A DNA stretch of 64,000 bases from an uncultured Lachnospiraceae bacterium (lineage in GTDB: Bacteria > Bacillota > Clostridia > Lachnospirales > Lachnospiraceae), in NCBI GenBank assembly GCA_910579805.1, contig CAJTWM010000003.1:141632-205631 (forward strand), in the 5' to 3' direction. Shown here in pieces: positions 32,943 through 42,264 of this stretch; positions within the stretch are counted from its first letter, which is position 1, and each line of letters begins with the position of its first letter. Made by a program: the position numbers and the translations under genes. The notes beneath the pieces were generated by a model. The model saw only the letters and a program-made list of their open reading frames with translations. It ran no database searches and was not told where the DNA came from.

Positions 32943-34697
32943 ATGGGTAAAAAGACCAAAGTTTGGAACAAAGTAATAAGTATGGTGGTTGTCTTATCAT
33001 TTATGACGGGGATGTTTGGATGTAGCAGCAAAGAAAACGAAAAATGTCCGTATGATGAATTTATCGTTGTGGATGTATTTGATGCTCTGGCCAATTATCA
33101 AGGTATTCAGTCGGGATGGTTTGCGAAGATCGTAAAAGAAAAATTTAATATGGAGCTTAATATCATTGCGCCAAATGTAGCAGGCGGAGGCGCTACTCTT
33201 TTTGATGCCCGTGTGGCAGCAGGAAATATGGGTGACTTGATTATTTTTAGTGCGGAGAATGGCGACCTGCGTGATCTTGTCAATGCCGGTTTAATACTGG
33301 ATATGAGTACGATGTTTGCAAATAAAGGAATTATGCGCTATGAAAATGCGATAAGGGCATTAAATGATTCTTTGGATAATACTGCTGTCTATGCGGTTCC
33401 CTCCGAAATTTCTGCTAGTCCCGCTACAATTTCCAGTGAAGCATTAGATTTAAACTATGGATCGTATTTGCGATGGGATATTTATGCGGAGCTTGGTTAT
33501 CCGGAGATACATACATTGGAAGACCTGCTGCCAATTTTAAAACAAATGCAGGAAATGCAGCCTTATAGTGACAGCGGAGAACCAACGTATGCATTCAGTT
33601 TTTTCAGAGATTGGGATGCAAACTTAATGAATGCCGCAAAGCAGCCTGCCTGTTTCTATGGATATGATGAATATGGTTTTATATTATTGAAAGCGGACAG
33701 CTTTGACTATCAAAGTGTGATCGATGAGGATTCTTTGTATATACGGAATCTTAAATTATTTTTTGAAGCAAATCAAATGGGATTGGTAGATCCGGATTCC
33801 GGCGCACAGAATTATAATACGGTATTTGAAAAGTATGAAGATGGCCAGATATTATTTTGCCCGTGGCCCTGGCTGGGACAGGCGGCATATAATACCGAAG
33901 AGCATACTTCACAGGGAAAGGGATTCATGATCGTACCTATTTCGGATTTACAGATTTATTCTTACGGATGCCGGCCGGAAGGGAATACGAAAACGGCGAT
34001 TGCAATCGGATCCGGTGCACAGGACCCGGAACGGCTCGCGGATTTTATTGATTGGCTTTATTCGCCGGAAGGGATTATATTAAACAGTGCGCAGCCAACT
34101 ACGGATTCTTCGGCAGGGCCGGAAGGCCTGACATGGGAAATGACAGAAAACGGGCCGGTGCTGACTGAATTCGGGAAGGATGCGCTGATCAGTAAGAAAA
34201 CGGTCATGATGCCGGAGGAGTATGGGGGCGGTACATGGTTTGACGGTGTGTCTGTCCTAAATTATAAAGCGGTAGTTTTAATGGATCCTGATGAAAACGG
34301 ATATCCTTATGCCTATAAATTATGGGATTCGGTACGTTCCCTGCAGCAAAATGCGCTTTTTGATGATTGGAGTCGATTTATGGATGCGCAGAGTAGTATC
34401 GAATATCTGAAGAAGAACGATCAGATTGTTATTTCGCCGGGATGCAACTTTAGTGAACCTATAGAAACGCTGGAGGTTACAACTGTCAGAAGTCAATGTA
34501 AGTCTGTGATTGTTGATTATTCTTGGCGTATGGTTTTTGCTAAAGATGAAGCGGAATTTTATTCTCTCTTAAAAGAAATGCAGGATACGGTAATCAGTCT
34601 TGGATATGAACAGGTACTTGAGGCGGACATAGAAAATGCAAAAGCGTATCATGAAGCGCGTATGGCTTCGGCGGAAAAATACGCTGTGATGGAATAA
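32943..34697 (+). CDS. Extracellular solute-binding lipoprotein, family 1
   Basis: A roughly 584-residue sugar ABC transporter binding lipoprotein. It begins MGKKTKVWNKVISMVVVLSF and has a lipobox MFGCSS, with Cys near residue 27. The mature part has the bilobed binding-protein pattern (GDLIIFSAENGDL, YAVPSEISASP, LYWRWD-like SYLRWDIYAELGYPE, GYDEYGF). ATG at 32943 is preferred to 32928 because GGAGAAAAGG precedes it. No ABC permease genes are adjacent, which is unusual: LplA/YtcQ-type binding proteins normally sit beside two permease genes. It may supply a permease encoded elsewhere or act as a ligand sensor with the YesM kinase. Confidence 0.88.
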   Translation: MGKKTKVWNKVISMVVVLSFMTGMFGCSSKENEKCPYDEFIVVDVFDALANYQGIQSGWFAKIVKEKFNMELNIIAPNVAGGGATLFDARVAAGNMGDLIIFSAENGDLRDLVNAGLILDMSTMFANKGIMRYENAIRALNDSLDNTAVYAVPSEISASPATISSEALDLNYGSYLRWDIYAELGYPEIHTLEDLLPILKQMQEMQPYSDSGEPTYAFSFFRDWDANLMNAAKQPACFYGYDEYGFILLKADSFDYQSVIDEDSLYIRNLKLFFEANQMGLVDPDSGAQNYNTVFEKYEDGQILFCPWPWLGQAAYNTEEHTSQGKGFMIVPISDLQIYSYGCRPEGNTKTAIAIGSGAQDPERLADFIDWLYSPEGIILNSAQPTTDSSAGPEGLTWEMTENGPVLTEFGKDALISKKTVMMPEEYGGGTWFDGVSVLNYKAVVLMDPDENGYPYAYKLWDSVRSLQQNALFDDWSRFMDAQSSIEYLKKNDQIVISPGCNFSEPIETLEVTTVRSQCKSVIVDYSWRMVFAKDEAEFYSLLKEMQDTVISLGYEQVLEADIENAKAYHEARMASAEKYAVME

Positions 34698-34719
34698 TGT
34701 TTTAGATTGGAGGAAAGCG

Positions 34720-36735
34720 ATGATAGAAAATGAAAAGGTAAAAAAGATTCTTTACGGAGGGGACTATAATCCCGAACAATGGCCGGAGGATACATGGGAA
34801 GAAGATATGCGGCTTTTAAAGCTCGCACATATCGATGTAGTGACTTTAAATGTGTTTAGCTGGGCAAGTCTGCAGCCGGACGAAAATACATACTGTTTCG
34901 AAAAGCTGGACAAAATCATGGAGCTTGTGAGGAAACACGGTTTAAAGGTATGCCTTGCTACTTCCACCGGCGCACATCCGGCATGGATGGCAAGAAAATA
35001 TCCGGATATCCTGCGCACGGAATTTAACGGAATGCGCCGTAAGTTTGGCGGGCGTCATAATTCCTGTCCGAACAGCCCTACTTACCGTAAATATTCGGTA
35101 CGTTTAGCAGCCAGACTGGCTGAACGGTATAAAGGCTATGAAAATATTGTCGCATGGCATATTTCCAACGAATACGGGGGAGAGTGCTATTGCGAGAATT
35201 GTGAGCGGGCGTTCCGCGTGTGGCTAAAGGACAGATATAAAACGATAGACGAATGGAACCGGGCATGGAACAATTCTTTTTGGGGGCATACCATGTATGA
35301 TTGGGAGGACGCGGTGCTTCCGAATATGCTGAGCGAACATTTTGCCTCTGACAGAACGATGTTTCAGGGAATATCTTTGGATTACCGCCGTTTTAATTCC
35401 GACAGTATATTAGAGTGCTGTAAATTGGAGTACGACGCGCTGAAAGCGGTTACTCCGGACATTCCGGTCACTACCAATATGATGGGTGCATATAAGGCAT
35501 TGGACTATCAGAAATGGGCAAAAGAACTGGACTTCGTTTCATGGGACAATTATCCTTCCAATGAGGATTCTGCGGCGTCTATCGCATTCCGGCATGATTT
35601 AATGAGAGGGGTCAAACAGGGAAAGCCTTTTGCATTGATGGAACAGACTCCCAGTGTGACAAACTGGCTGCCCTATAATGCCCTGAAGCGTCCGGGGGTC
35701 ATGAGGCTGTGGAGTTATCAGGCAGTTGCCCATGGTGCGGATACGGTTATGTTCTTCCAAATGAAACGTAGTATCGGCGCCTGTGAAAAATATCATGGCG
35801 CGGTGATCGATCATGTAGGAAATGAAAATACAAGGGTATTTAGAGAAGTTGCCGCTTTAGGGGCGGAACTGGAGGTTTTAGAGGATCGTATCCTTGGAGC
35901 AAGGACGCCTGCTAAGGCGGCGATTTATTTTGATTGGGAAAACTGGTGGGCAATTGAATATTCCGCCGGACCCAGCGTTTCCCTGCATTATGTGGATGAG
36001 GTCTTAAGGTATTATACGGCGTTTCATTCTTTGAACATTCCGGTCGATCTTATCGGAGCGGAGGATGATCTGGACCCGTACCGGATCGTGGTGGCGCCGG
36101 TGATGTATATGGTGAAAGACGGATATGACGAAAAACTGCGCAGCTTTGTGCAAAACGGCGGCAGTTTCCTTACTACGTTTTTCAGCGGATATGTGGATAA
36201 AAACGATCTGGTTACGGTCGGCGGGTATCCCGGAAAGCTTCGGGATATTTTAGGGATCTGGGTGGAAGAGGAAGACGCCTTACCCGATGGGGTCACCAAT
36301 TCCTTTGTTTATAACGGGGTCACCTATCCGGCGGAGCTTGTCTGCGATCTTTTGCATACGGAAACGGCAGTATCCTACTGTGGGTATGAATCGGATTTCT
36401 ATAAAGGGATGCCGGTCATTACAGAAAACAGTTTTGGGAAAGGAAACGCTTATTATGTCGCTACCGCTTCCAATGAGGAATTTTATAAGCATTTCCTGCA
36501 GGATCTGTGTAAAAAGGCGGGGATCGAACCGTCTGTCAATACGCCGGAGGGAGTAGAGGCGGCATGGCGGGAAAATGCAAAGGGTACATTCCTGTTTTTA
36601 CTGAATCATACGGATAAAGAGCAGGAAGTGGAAATGAGCTTTAACGGTACGGAGCTGATACACCGGTCCGATTATAAACAGGGCGATATCCTTCTGCTGG
36701 CGGCAAAGGATGTAGCTATCCTTCAGAAGGATTGA
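34720..36735 (+). CDS. GH42 beta-galactosidase
   Basis: A 671-residue family 42 beta-galactosidase. The acid/base Glu151 is in WHISNEYGGECYC and the nucleophile Glu308 in FALMEQTPSVTNW. The zinc-site cysteines of the family are present (Cys116, Cys156, Cys158, Cys161). Catalytic barrel (about 8-390), trimerisation domain (395-600) and C-terminal beta domain are of standard length. It lacks a signal peptide, so it acts on imported galacto-oligosaccharides, for example from arabinogalactan or pectic galactan. It starts 22 bases after the binding-protein gene. GC content here is visibly higher than in the first 30 kb. Confidence 0.95.
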   Translation: MIENEKVKKILYGGDYNPEQWPEDTWEEDMRLLKLAHIDVVTLNVFSWASLQPDENTYCFEKLDKIMELVRKHGLKVCLATSTGAHPAWMARKYPDILRTEFNGMRRKFGGRHNSCPNSPTYRKYSVRLAARLAERYKGYENIVAWHISNEYGGECYCENCERAFRVWLKDRYKTIDEWNRAWNNSFWGHTMYDWEDAVLPNMLSEHFASDRTMFQGISLDYRRFNSDSILECCKLEYDALKAVTPDIPVTTNMMGAYKALDYQKWAKELDFVSWDNYPSNEDSAASIAFRHDLMRGVKQGKPFALMEQTPSVTNWLPYNALKRPGVMRLWSYQAVAHGADTVMFFQMKRSIGACEKYHGAVIDHVGNENTRVFREVAALGAELEVLEDRILGARTPAKAAIYFDWENWWAIEYSAGPSVSLHYVDEVLRYYTAFHSLNIPVDLIGAEDDLDPYRIVVAPVMYMVKDGYDEKLRSFVQNGGSFLTTFFSGYVDKNDLVTVGGYPGKLRDILGIWVEEEDALPDGVTNSFVYNGVTYPAELVCDLLHTETAVSYCGYESDFYKGMPVITENSFGKGNAYYVATASNEEFYKHFLQDLCKKAGIEPSVNTPEGVEAAWRENAKGTFLFLLNHTDKEQEVEMSFNGTELIHRSDYKQGDILLLAAKDVAILQKD

Positions 36736-36757
36736 TCATAAAATATATTAACGATTT

Positions 36758-36798
36758 GGCTGCAATGTTTTTCGTTGCAGCCTTTCGTTTTTTCTCCA
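36758..36798 (+). terminator. Terminator after the GH42 gene
   Basis: An 8-10 bp stem (36758-36765 with 36775-36782) is followed by TTTCGTTTTTTC. It separates the GH42 gene from the YesN-type regulator. Confidence 0.75.
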
Positions 36799-36929
36799 AT
36801 GCAGACTAATGCGGGGGCATACGGCGGACGGGAGTTAACTATTGAAAGAAAGGCGGATTTACTGTAAAATAAATGCGGGTGTGCAAGTATAGAAAGGCGA
36901 TTGTAAGATTTTAAATAAAGGGAGTATAT

Positions 36930-38492
36930 ATGAAAACAGTTTTTATAGCTGATGATGAAAATAATATCCGTGAAGGTTTAAAATATATTGTAGATTGGGA
37001 AGAAGCGGGGTTTGAAATATGCGGCGAGGCGGCTAACGGGGAAGAGACGCTAAACGGGATCCTGTCAAAAAATCCTTCGTTAGTTTTGATCGATTTAAAA
37101 ATGCCGAAAATGAACGGTATAGACGTTATCATGCATGCAAGGGAAAGAGGGTATCGCGGAAAATTTATTATTTTAAGCGGATATTCCGATTTTGAATATG
37201 CGCAGTCGGCAATGAAATACGGCGTAGACTTTTATCTGACAAAACCAATCGACGAGGACGAACTTTTCGACTCTTTATATAAGATCAGAGAGACGATTGA
37301 GAAAGAAGAAGAAGATTCCCAAAATATGCTTCATTTACGGGAAAAGGCTAAAGATGTCATTCTCCATGAGCTGGTGACGGGAGCGGGAAGGACTGAGGGC
37401 AGCCGTTTTTCCGATAAAGAGGCGCAGGAAATGCATTTGGATGCCGATATTTATCAGGTAGTTATTTATGAGAACTTTCTCCGTAAGCTGAACGGTCCTG
37501 CGTACAGTTTTGCCGATCTGCTCAAGGTTGCCAACAAAGAAAATCATACTTTTGAACATTTTGAAGAAGATCTGAAAGACGTTATTTTATTGAAAGGCGA
37601 ATATGCCCTTTCCCGTTTTCAGGATTTTCTTTCCCACTATGAAAAAGAACCGCCGCAGAAGGGCAGTCCCCTTGACAGTCTTTTTTTGGCTTACGGCAGT
37701 CCCGTGACTTCTTTGGAACAGATCGCCTCTTCTTATAAAGAGGCATTATCGCTTGTGAGCAGGCGGTTTTTCTGCATTCAGGGACAGCATACGTTAGGGT
37801 ACGACGAGCTGCCGGATATGGAGGCAAAAGAGCAGACTCTTTCCGATATGTCTCTTCAGGATTTCAGTACCAGACTCGTTAATTATTTACAGTCCTTCAA
37901 CCGTAAGAAAGTGGCGGAAACGCTATATGAACTGGAACAATATTTATATAATGTGAAAAATGATATTTCGGAAGTCAAGCTTTTTTTAACGGATCTTTAT
38001 CTTCAGATCAAAGAGAAGATGAATTATAGTTACGCTATGGCGAAGATTCCGTTTCCTTCCAATTCGGCGATCATTGAACTGATTGAAAAGCAATATTATC
38101 TGTATGAGATTATCCGTTTCTTTTCCGAGCAGTTTGAAATGATTATGAATTCTACCGGAAATCCGTCCAGAGATACCGTGCTGGATGATATTTTATATTA
38201 TATTGACCATAATTATAAAACCAATATCAAACTGGAGACGATAGCGCCGTTATTTGGTTATAACAGCGCTTATTTGGGCAAGATATTTACGAAATCGACG
38301 GGTGAAAATTTTAATTCGTATGTGGATCATATGCGGATCGAACATTCCAAAGAACTGCTGATGGAGAACCGGTTAAAGGTTTATGAGATCGCAGAGCAGG
38401 TGGGATATAAGAATGTAGATTATTTCCACAAAAAATTTAAAAAATATGTAGGAATGAGTCCTGCGGAATACCGGAAAAATATTGAAGAATAA
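36930..38492 (+). CDS. YesN-type AraC family response regulator
   Basis: A 520-residue two-component transcription regulator. The receiver domain (2-120) has FIADDENNI, phosphoacceptor Asp55 in LVLIDLKMPKMNG and Lys in FYLTKPID. A poorly conserved middle region (130-410) is typical of YesN proteins. The C-terminal AraC HTH (about 415-518) contains IKLETIAPLFGYNSAYLGKI and KVYEIAEQVGYKNVDYFHK with a final FKKYVGMSPAEYRK. It is the expected partner of the YesM-type kinase at 30178, and the esterase, binding protein and GH42 between them are likely targets. Confidence 0.94.
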   Translation: MKTVFIADDENNIREGLKYIVDWEEAGFEICGEAANGEETLNGILSKNPSLVLIDLKMPKMNGIDVIMHARERGYRGKFIILSGYSDFEYAQSAMKYGVDFYLTKPIDEDELFDSLYKIRETIEKEEEDSQNMLHLREKAKDVILHELVTGAGRTEGSRFSDKEAQEMHLDADIYQVVIYENFLRKLNGPAYSFADLLKVANKENHTFEHFEEDLKDVILLKGEYALSRFQDFLSHYEKEPPQKGSPLDSLFLAYGSPVTSLEQIASSYKEALSLVSRRFFCIQGQHTLGYDELPDMEAKEQTLSDMSLQDFSTRLVNYLQSFNRKKVAETLYELEQYLYNVKNDISEVKLFLTDLYLQIKEKMNYSYAMAKIPFPSNSAIIELIEKQYYLYEIIRFFSEQFEMIMNSTGNPSRDTVLDDILYYIDHNYKTNIKLETIAPLFGYNSAYLGKIFTKSTGENFNSYVDHMRIEHSKELLMENRLKVYEIAEQVGYKNVDYFHKKFKKYVGMSPAEYRKNIEE

Positions 38493-38509
38493 TGTAGGAA
38501 GGAACGCAG

Positions 38510-39481
38510 ATGGATTATATTGTATTTGATTTGGAATGGAACCAGAGCGATACGGGAGAAGAGGAGAATGCGGCGCTTCTTCCTTTTGAAATTATTGAGA
38601 TCGGCGCCGTTAAATTAAATAACGATAAATCGCTGTCGGACAGGTTTGAACAATTGGTCAGGCCGCAGGTGTATAAGAAAATGCATTACGTTACCCAAAG
38701 ACTGATCCGTCTGCAGATGGAAGAGTTAGAAAAGGGGATTCCGTTTCAGGAAGCCGTTTCGGATTTTTTGGATTGGTGTGGTGAGGAATGTGTTTTTTGT
38801 TCGTGGGGACCGTCGGATCTGACCGTATTGCAGAGAAATATGAGATATTACCATATACCTCCTTTAGGACGGGGACCAATCGCCTTTTACGATGTACAGA
38901 AGCTTTTCAGCCTGACATACGGAAATAAAAAATCAAGATACAGTTTGGAATATGCCGTAGATTTTTTAGGAATAGAAAAAGATATTCCTTTTCATAGGGC
39001 ATACAGCGACGCTTACTATACGGCGAAAGTATTTCGTGCTATCCGGAATGAAAAGGTACTTGGGCATATGTCGTATGATGTGTTTTCACCTCCGGAATGC
39101 AAAGAAAAAGAGATCTTTGTCGTTTTTGACGATTACGCCAAGTATATTACAAGGGAATTTAACGATAAAGACGAGATCATAGTGGATAAAGAGGTCATGA
39201 GTTCTAAATGTTACTTATGCCATAAAAATCTGAAGAAAAAAATGAGATGGTTTACGCCTAACGGTAAACATTATTATTGTCTGGCCGAATGCGATAAGCA
39301 CGGGCTTATGAAATTTAAGATCCGCATACGCAGATCCGAAAACGACAAATTATACGCGGTCAAGACAATGAAGTATATCGGAACGGAGGAAGCGGATAAA
39401 GTAAAAGAAAAAAAAGAGCATGTAAGAGAACTTAGAAAATTAAAACGGAGACAGAAACATCAGAATAAAGATACAGTCTGA
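38510..39481 (+). CDS. DEDDh 3'-5' exonuclease (ERI1/KapD-like) with C-terminal zinc-ribbon-like tail
   Basis: A 323-residue exonuclease. The DEDDh active-site pattern is visible: IVFDLEWNQ at residues 4-12, FEIIEIGAVKL, SWGPSDLTVL and the final HRAYSDAYYTA (His and Asp). These ERI1-like proteins trim RNA or DNA 3' ends. The C-terminal part (about 215-323) adds SSKCYLCHKN and YYCLAEC, a possible Cys4-type site, and a Lys/Arg-rich tail likely to bind nucleic acid. It starts 17 bases after the YesN gene. Confidence 0.88.
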   Translation: MDYIVFDLEWNQSDTGEEENAALLPFEIIEIGAVKLNNDKSLSDRFEQLVRPQVYKKMHYVTQRLIRLQMEELEKGIPFQEAVSDFLDWCGEECVFCSWGPSDLTVLQRNMRYYHIPPLGRGPIAFYDVQKLFSLTYGNKKSRYSLEYAVDFLGIEKDIPFHRAYSDAYYTAKVFRAIRNEKVLGHMSYDVFSPPECKEKEIFVVFDDYAKYITREFNDKDEIIVDKEVMSSKCYLCHKNLKKKMRWFTPNGKHYYCLAECDKHGLMKFKIRIRRSENDKLYAVKTMKYIGTEEADKVKEKKEHVRELRKLKRRQKHQNKDTV

Positions 39482-39522
39482 AACCGACCTGAAAATAGTT
39501 TCCGGTCGGTTTCAGACTGTTT
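39476..39522 (+). terminator. Bidirectional terminator
   Basis: A perfect 14-bp stem (39476-39489 with 39504-39517) has a 14-base loop. It overlaps the stop codon of the exonuclease gene and sits 4 bases past the convergent carboxypeptidase gene. Confidence 0.85.
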
Positions 39523-40969
39523 AATAATCCCGGAAATTTCGGAAGTTCCGGTAATGTCTTCGGTTTCTGCGGAAGTACCGTTTCCGTCTTCTGGAAAAAT
39601 GATAGTTACTTATTACCGCGCGTAAAATAAAGATTCCTATTAATACGCCGGCAATGCCAAGCACCCAGAAAATAATTGTTTTTACATTAATAAAAATGAT
39701 ATTTTCTCCCGGTTCTTTGACATTTTCCGGTTCTGATTCGTTAACGGCGCTGTCAAACTGGTAAGAAAAAACCGAATCGGTGGCAAGGTCAACGGAGACG
39801 TTGCCGATAGCTACGCCGTTGTAAGTATAATTGATCGAAGCAATCTGATTTTCTCCGGTCACATCATAAGAAATGGAGGACTCCACATCTTTCGGATCCG
39901 CGGTGTTCGGCAGGATGATATGATCGTCTTTATTTAAAGATAAGATTGGTTTGGAGCTGCCGAAAATATCATTGTTCGTGCTGAAAAAGTTTGCATTGTC
40001 GATTGCATATTTTGAATCCGATTCCGCAATATTTACAATTTGGAAATTGCCGAATCCGTAATCGAACAGGTTGATCGTATCTTCGTACTGGTAAGGCGTT
40101 TCCTCTTTCAGTATCACGCAGATCAGTTTCATGCCGTTTTTTTCCGCACAAGATACTAAAGTCTGTCTGGAAATGTCGGTATATCCGGTTTTACTGCCTA
40201 CTAAATATTCATATTCATATTCTCTGCCTTCAAATAATTTATTTTTGCTGTTTTCGATTATGTCTTTTGGCTGGGTATCCGTCGGCTCAAGATGGAGACG
40301 CTTGGTACTGGAATACTTACAGAGCAGTTCGTTATTAAAAAAGGCTCGTCCGATCATGGCAAGGTCATGGGCGGTGGTATAGTGATCTTCGTCATGCAGG
40401 CCATTGGAATTCATAAAATGGGAATTGGTGCATCCAAGTTCTTCGGCCCGCTTATTCATCATATCCGCAAATCCGTCAAGACTTCCGCCGATCAGTTCTG
40501 CAACGCCGTTTGCAGCATCGTTTGCCGAGGCAATCAGAATCGCCTGAAGAGCCTGATCCATAGTGATCTGGTCGCCTACGTCGAGATAGATTTTAGATCC
40601 GTCTATCGGGACGCTGAATACCGACTCATTAGACATCGTGATCACGTCGTTAAGGCTTGCCTGTTCCGCGGCGATCAGACAGGTAAGTATTTTGGTGGTA
40701 CTTGCAGGATATAATTTTTCGTTCATATTTTTTTCATATAGTATCGTTCCTGTATTAGCCTCTAATAAAACGGCGGCTTGCGCGCCGATCGCAGGACCGT
40801 CCGGCCAGTTTTCGATCTGGTTGCTTTGAACAGGCATGGACTTTCTGAGTTCGGCCTGTTCTAACATATCCGACGCCTTTACGGTATGCGAAAAAGGCGT
40901 AAATCCGGCGGACAATAATAAGGTCATACAGAACACGGATAAAGTCTTTTTTAAAACGTTCTTTTTCAT
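39521..40969 (-). CDS. dacA: D-alanyl-D-alanine carboxypeptidase (DacA/DacF type)
   Basis: A 482-residue PBP5-class DD-carboxypeptidase that trims peptidoglycan stem peptides. It has a signal peptide (1-33). The serine-peptidase motifs are SxxK at Ser90-Lys93 (YPASTTKIL), SxN at Ser148-Asn150 (IASANDAANG) and KTG at Lys260 (VGSKTGYTD). A C-terminal beta domain (about 300-400) is followed by a membrane helix (435-458) and a strongly basic Arg/Tyr-rich tail (RRKRYFRRNRRHYRNFRNFR), which replaces the amphipathic anchor of PBP5. ATG at 40969 with GGGAG upstream is preferred over ATG at 40981. Confidence 0.93.
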   Translation of the reverse strand: MKKNVLKKTLSVFCMTLLLSAGFTPFSHTVKASDMLEQAELRKSMPVQSNQIENWPDGPAIGAQAAVLLEANTGTILYEKNMNEKLYPASTTKILTCLIAAEQASLNDVITMSNESVFSVPIDGSKIYLDVGDQITMDQALQAILIASANDAANGVAELIGGSLDGFADMMNKRAEELGCTNSHFMNSNGLHDEDHYTTAHDLAMIGRAFFNNELLCKYSSTKRLHLEPTDTQPKDIIENSKNKLFEGREYEYEYLVGSKTGYTDISRQTLVSCAEKNGMKLICVILKEETPYQYEDTINLFDYGFGNFQIVNIAESDSKYAIDNANFFSTNNDIFGSSKPILSLNKDDHIILPNTADPKDVESSISYDVTGENQIASINYTYNGVAIGNVSVDLATDSVFSYQFDSAVNESEPENVKEPGENIIFINVKTIIFWVLGIAGVLIGIFILRAVISNYHFSRRRKRYFRRNRRHYRNFRNFRDY

Positions 40970-41060
40970 ACTAACTCCCATCTGCCTGCTTCAGCAGGCG
41001 TATAGATCAGGATCGTGAAATTCCCAATTTCACATTAATTCCCATCTGCCCATATGATAC
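40970..41060 (-). promoter_or_regulatory. Structured leader of the carboxypeptidase gene
   Basis: The leader contains two hairpins (40983-40999 and 41018-41036). The GGCAGATGGGA sequence is present twice (complement of 40977-40987 and 41041-41051). The upstream copy is followed at once by an ATG-TGA start-stop pair. A possible -10 (TATCAT on the minus strand) lies just upstream. Function is unknown. Confidence 0.4.
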
Positions 41061-41200
41061 ACTATTTTTACCGAAAACCAAAGATAGAATCAAAAAAATT
41101 CACAAATAATACAGACTTTTTTTTTCTGCGGAATTGGTGTAAGATAGATTTGTATAAAAGTAAAGCAAGCCCATATAATAGAAAGGAAATACAAATTTTT

Positions 41201-41851
41201 ATGCGTCTTAGAAATGTGACCGGTTCTGATGAGAAAATTGCGGCGAGTAAATATGTGATAAAAGAACCGGAGACAAAGAAAGGAAGATGGAGCGGCGTTT
41301 TCGGAAACGCGGATCCGGTCCATATTGAAGTAGGGATGGGAAAAGGACAGTTTATCCATGGCATGGCAAAAGAAAATCCGCATATCAATTATATAGGTAT
41401 CGAAAGATATTCTACAGTGCTTTTGCGGGCCATCCAAAAGATGGAAACAGAGGAATTGCCTAATCTGTGCTTTTTATGCGAAGATGCCAGGAATGTCACA
41501 GAGATTTTCGCGGAAAATGAGATAGACAGGATCTATTTAAATTTTTCCGATCCATGGCCTAAGGACAGACATGCAAAAAGAAGACTTCCATCCAGACAGT
41601 TTTTAGACCGCTTTGGCCGGATCCTGAAAGAAAACGGAGAGCTGGAATTTAAAACGGATAATAAAGCGTTGTTTGCATTTGCACTGGAAGAGCTGGAGCC
41701 TGCAGGCTGGGAAACGGACGCCGTTACTTTCGATCTTCACAAAGATGAGGAGATGGTAAAGGGAAACATCATGACGGAATATGAAGAGAAGTTTTCCTCC
41801 ATGGGCAATCCGATATATAAATATATCATTCATAAAAAGAAAGATGTATGA
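41201..41851 (+). CDS. trmB: tRNA (guanine-N7-)-methyltransferase
   Basis: A 216-residue SAM-dependent methyltransferase that forms m7G46 in tRNA. The SAM motif is HIEVGMGKGQFI. The TrmB signatures NYIGIERYSTVLLRA, IDRIYLNFSDPWPKDRHAKRRL and FLDRFGRILKENGELEFKTDN follow. The frame is open upstream to 41054, but the ATG at 41201 with GAAAGGAAA upstream matches the family N terminus (MRLRNV) and length. Confidence 0.96.
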   Translation: MRLRNVTGSDEKIAASKYVIKEPETKKGRWSGVFGNADPVHIEVGMGKGQFIHGMAKENPHINYIGIERYSTVLLRAIQKMETEELPNLCFLCEDARNVTEIFAENEIDRIYLNFSDPWPKDRHAKRRLPSRQFLDRFGRILKENGELEFKTDNKALFAFALEELEPAGWETDAVTFDLHKDEEMVKGNIMTEYEEKFSSMGNPIYKYIIHKKKDV

Positions 41852-41919
41852 CCGTGTCGGTATGGAAGACAAAGCAGTTTGATCCATAAAATAAATGACA
41901 GAAAGGAAAGGGTTAAAGT

Positions 41920-42240
41920 ATGGAGTACAAATTTACAACGGCAAATTTTGAAGAAGAGGTATTAAAAAGCGAACTTCCGGTATTGGTTGATTTTTATGCG
42001 GATTGGTGCGGCCCGTGTAAAATGATGGGACCGATCGTAAAAGAAATGGCGGAGGCTTATGACGGGAAGATGAAGATCGGAAAACTAAATATCGATGAGG
42101 AAATGGATATTGCGCAAAAATACCGTGTGATGTCGATTCCTACTTTTATGATCTTTAAAAACGGACAGGCGGTAGAAACGGCAGTCGGCGGTATGCCGAA
42201 AAATGAACTGGAAAACAAGATCAAACAGGCGCTTGCATGA
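41920..42240 (+). CDS. trxA: Thioredoxin
   Basis: A 106-residue thioredoxin with the redox motif ADWCGPCKMMGP (Cys30 and Cys33) and the cis-proline block MSIPTFMIFKNG. It is a general disulfide reductase in the cytoplasm. The ribosome site is GAAAGGAAAGGG. The GNAT gene follows after 24 bases on the same strand. Confidence 0.96.
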   Translation: MEYKFTTANFEEEVLKSELPVLVDFYADWCGPCKMMGPIVKEMAEAYDGKMKIGKLNIDEEMDIAQKYRVMSIPTFMIFKNGQAVETAVGGMPKNELENKIKQALA

Positions 42241-42264
42241 TTATGCGGCAGGAGCAGGGCAGAT

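Noticed and set aside
30020..38500. Complete sugar ABC transporter operon
   Set aside because: Only the binding protein is present; no permease or ATPase genes can be found between the kinase and the regulator.
41054..41200. N-terminal extension of trmB
   Set aside because: The extra 49 residues do not resemble the family, and the ATG at 41201 has a ribosome site and the expected N terminus.
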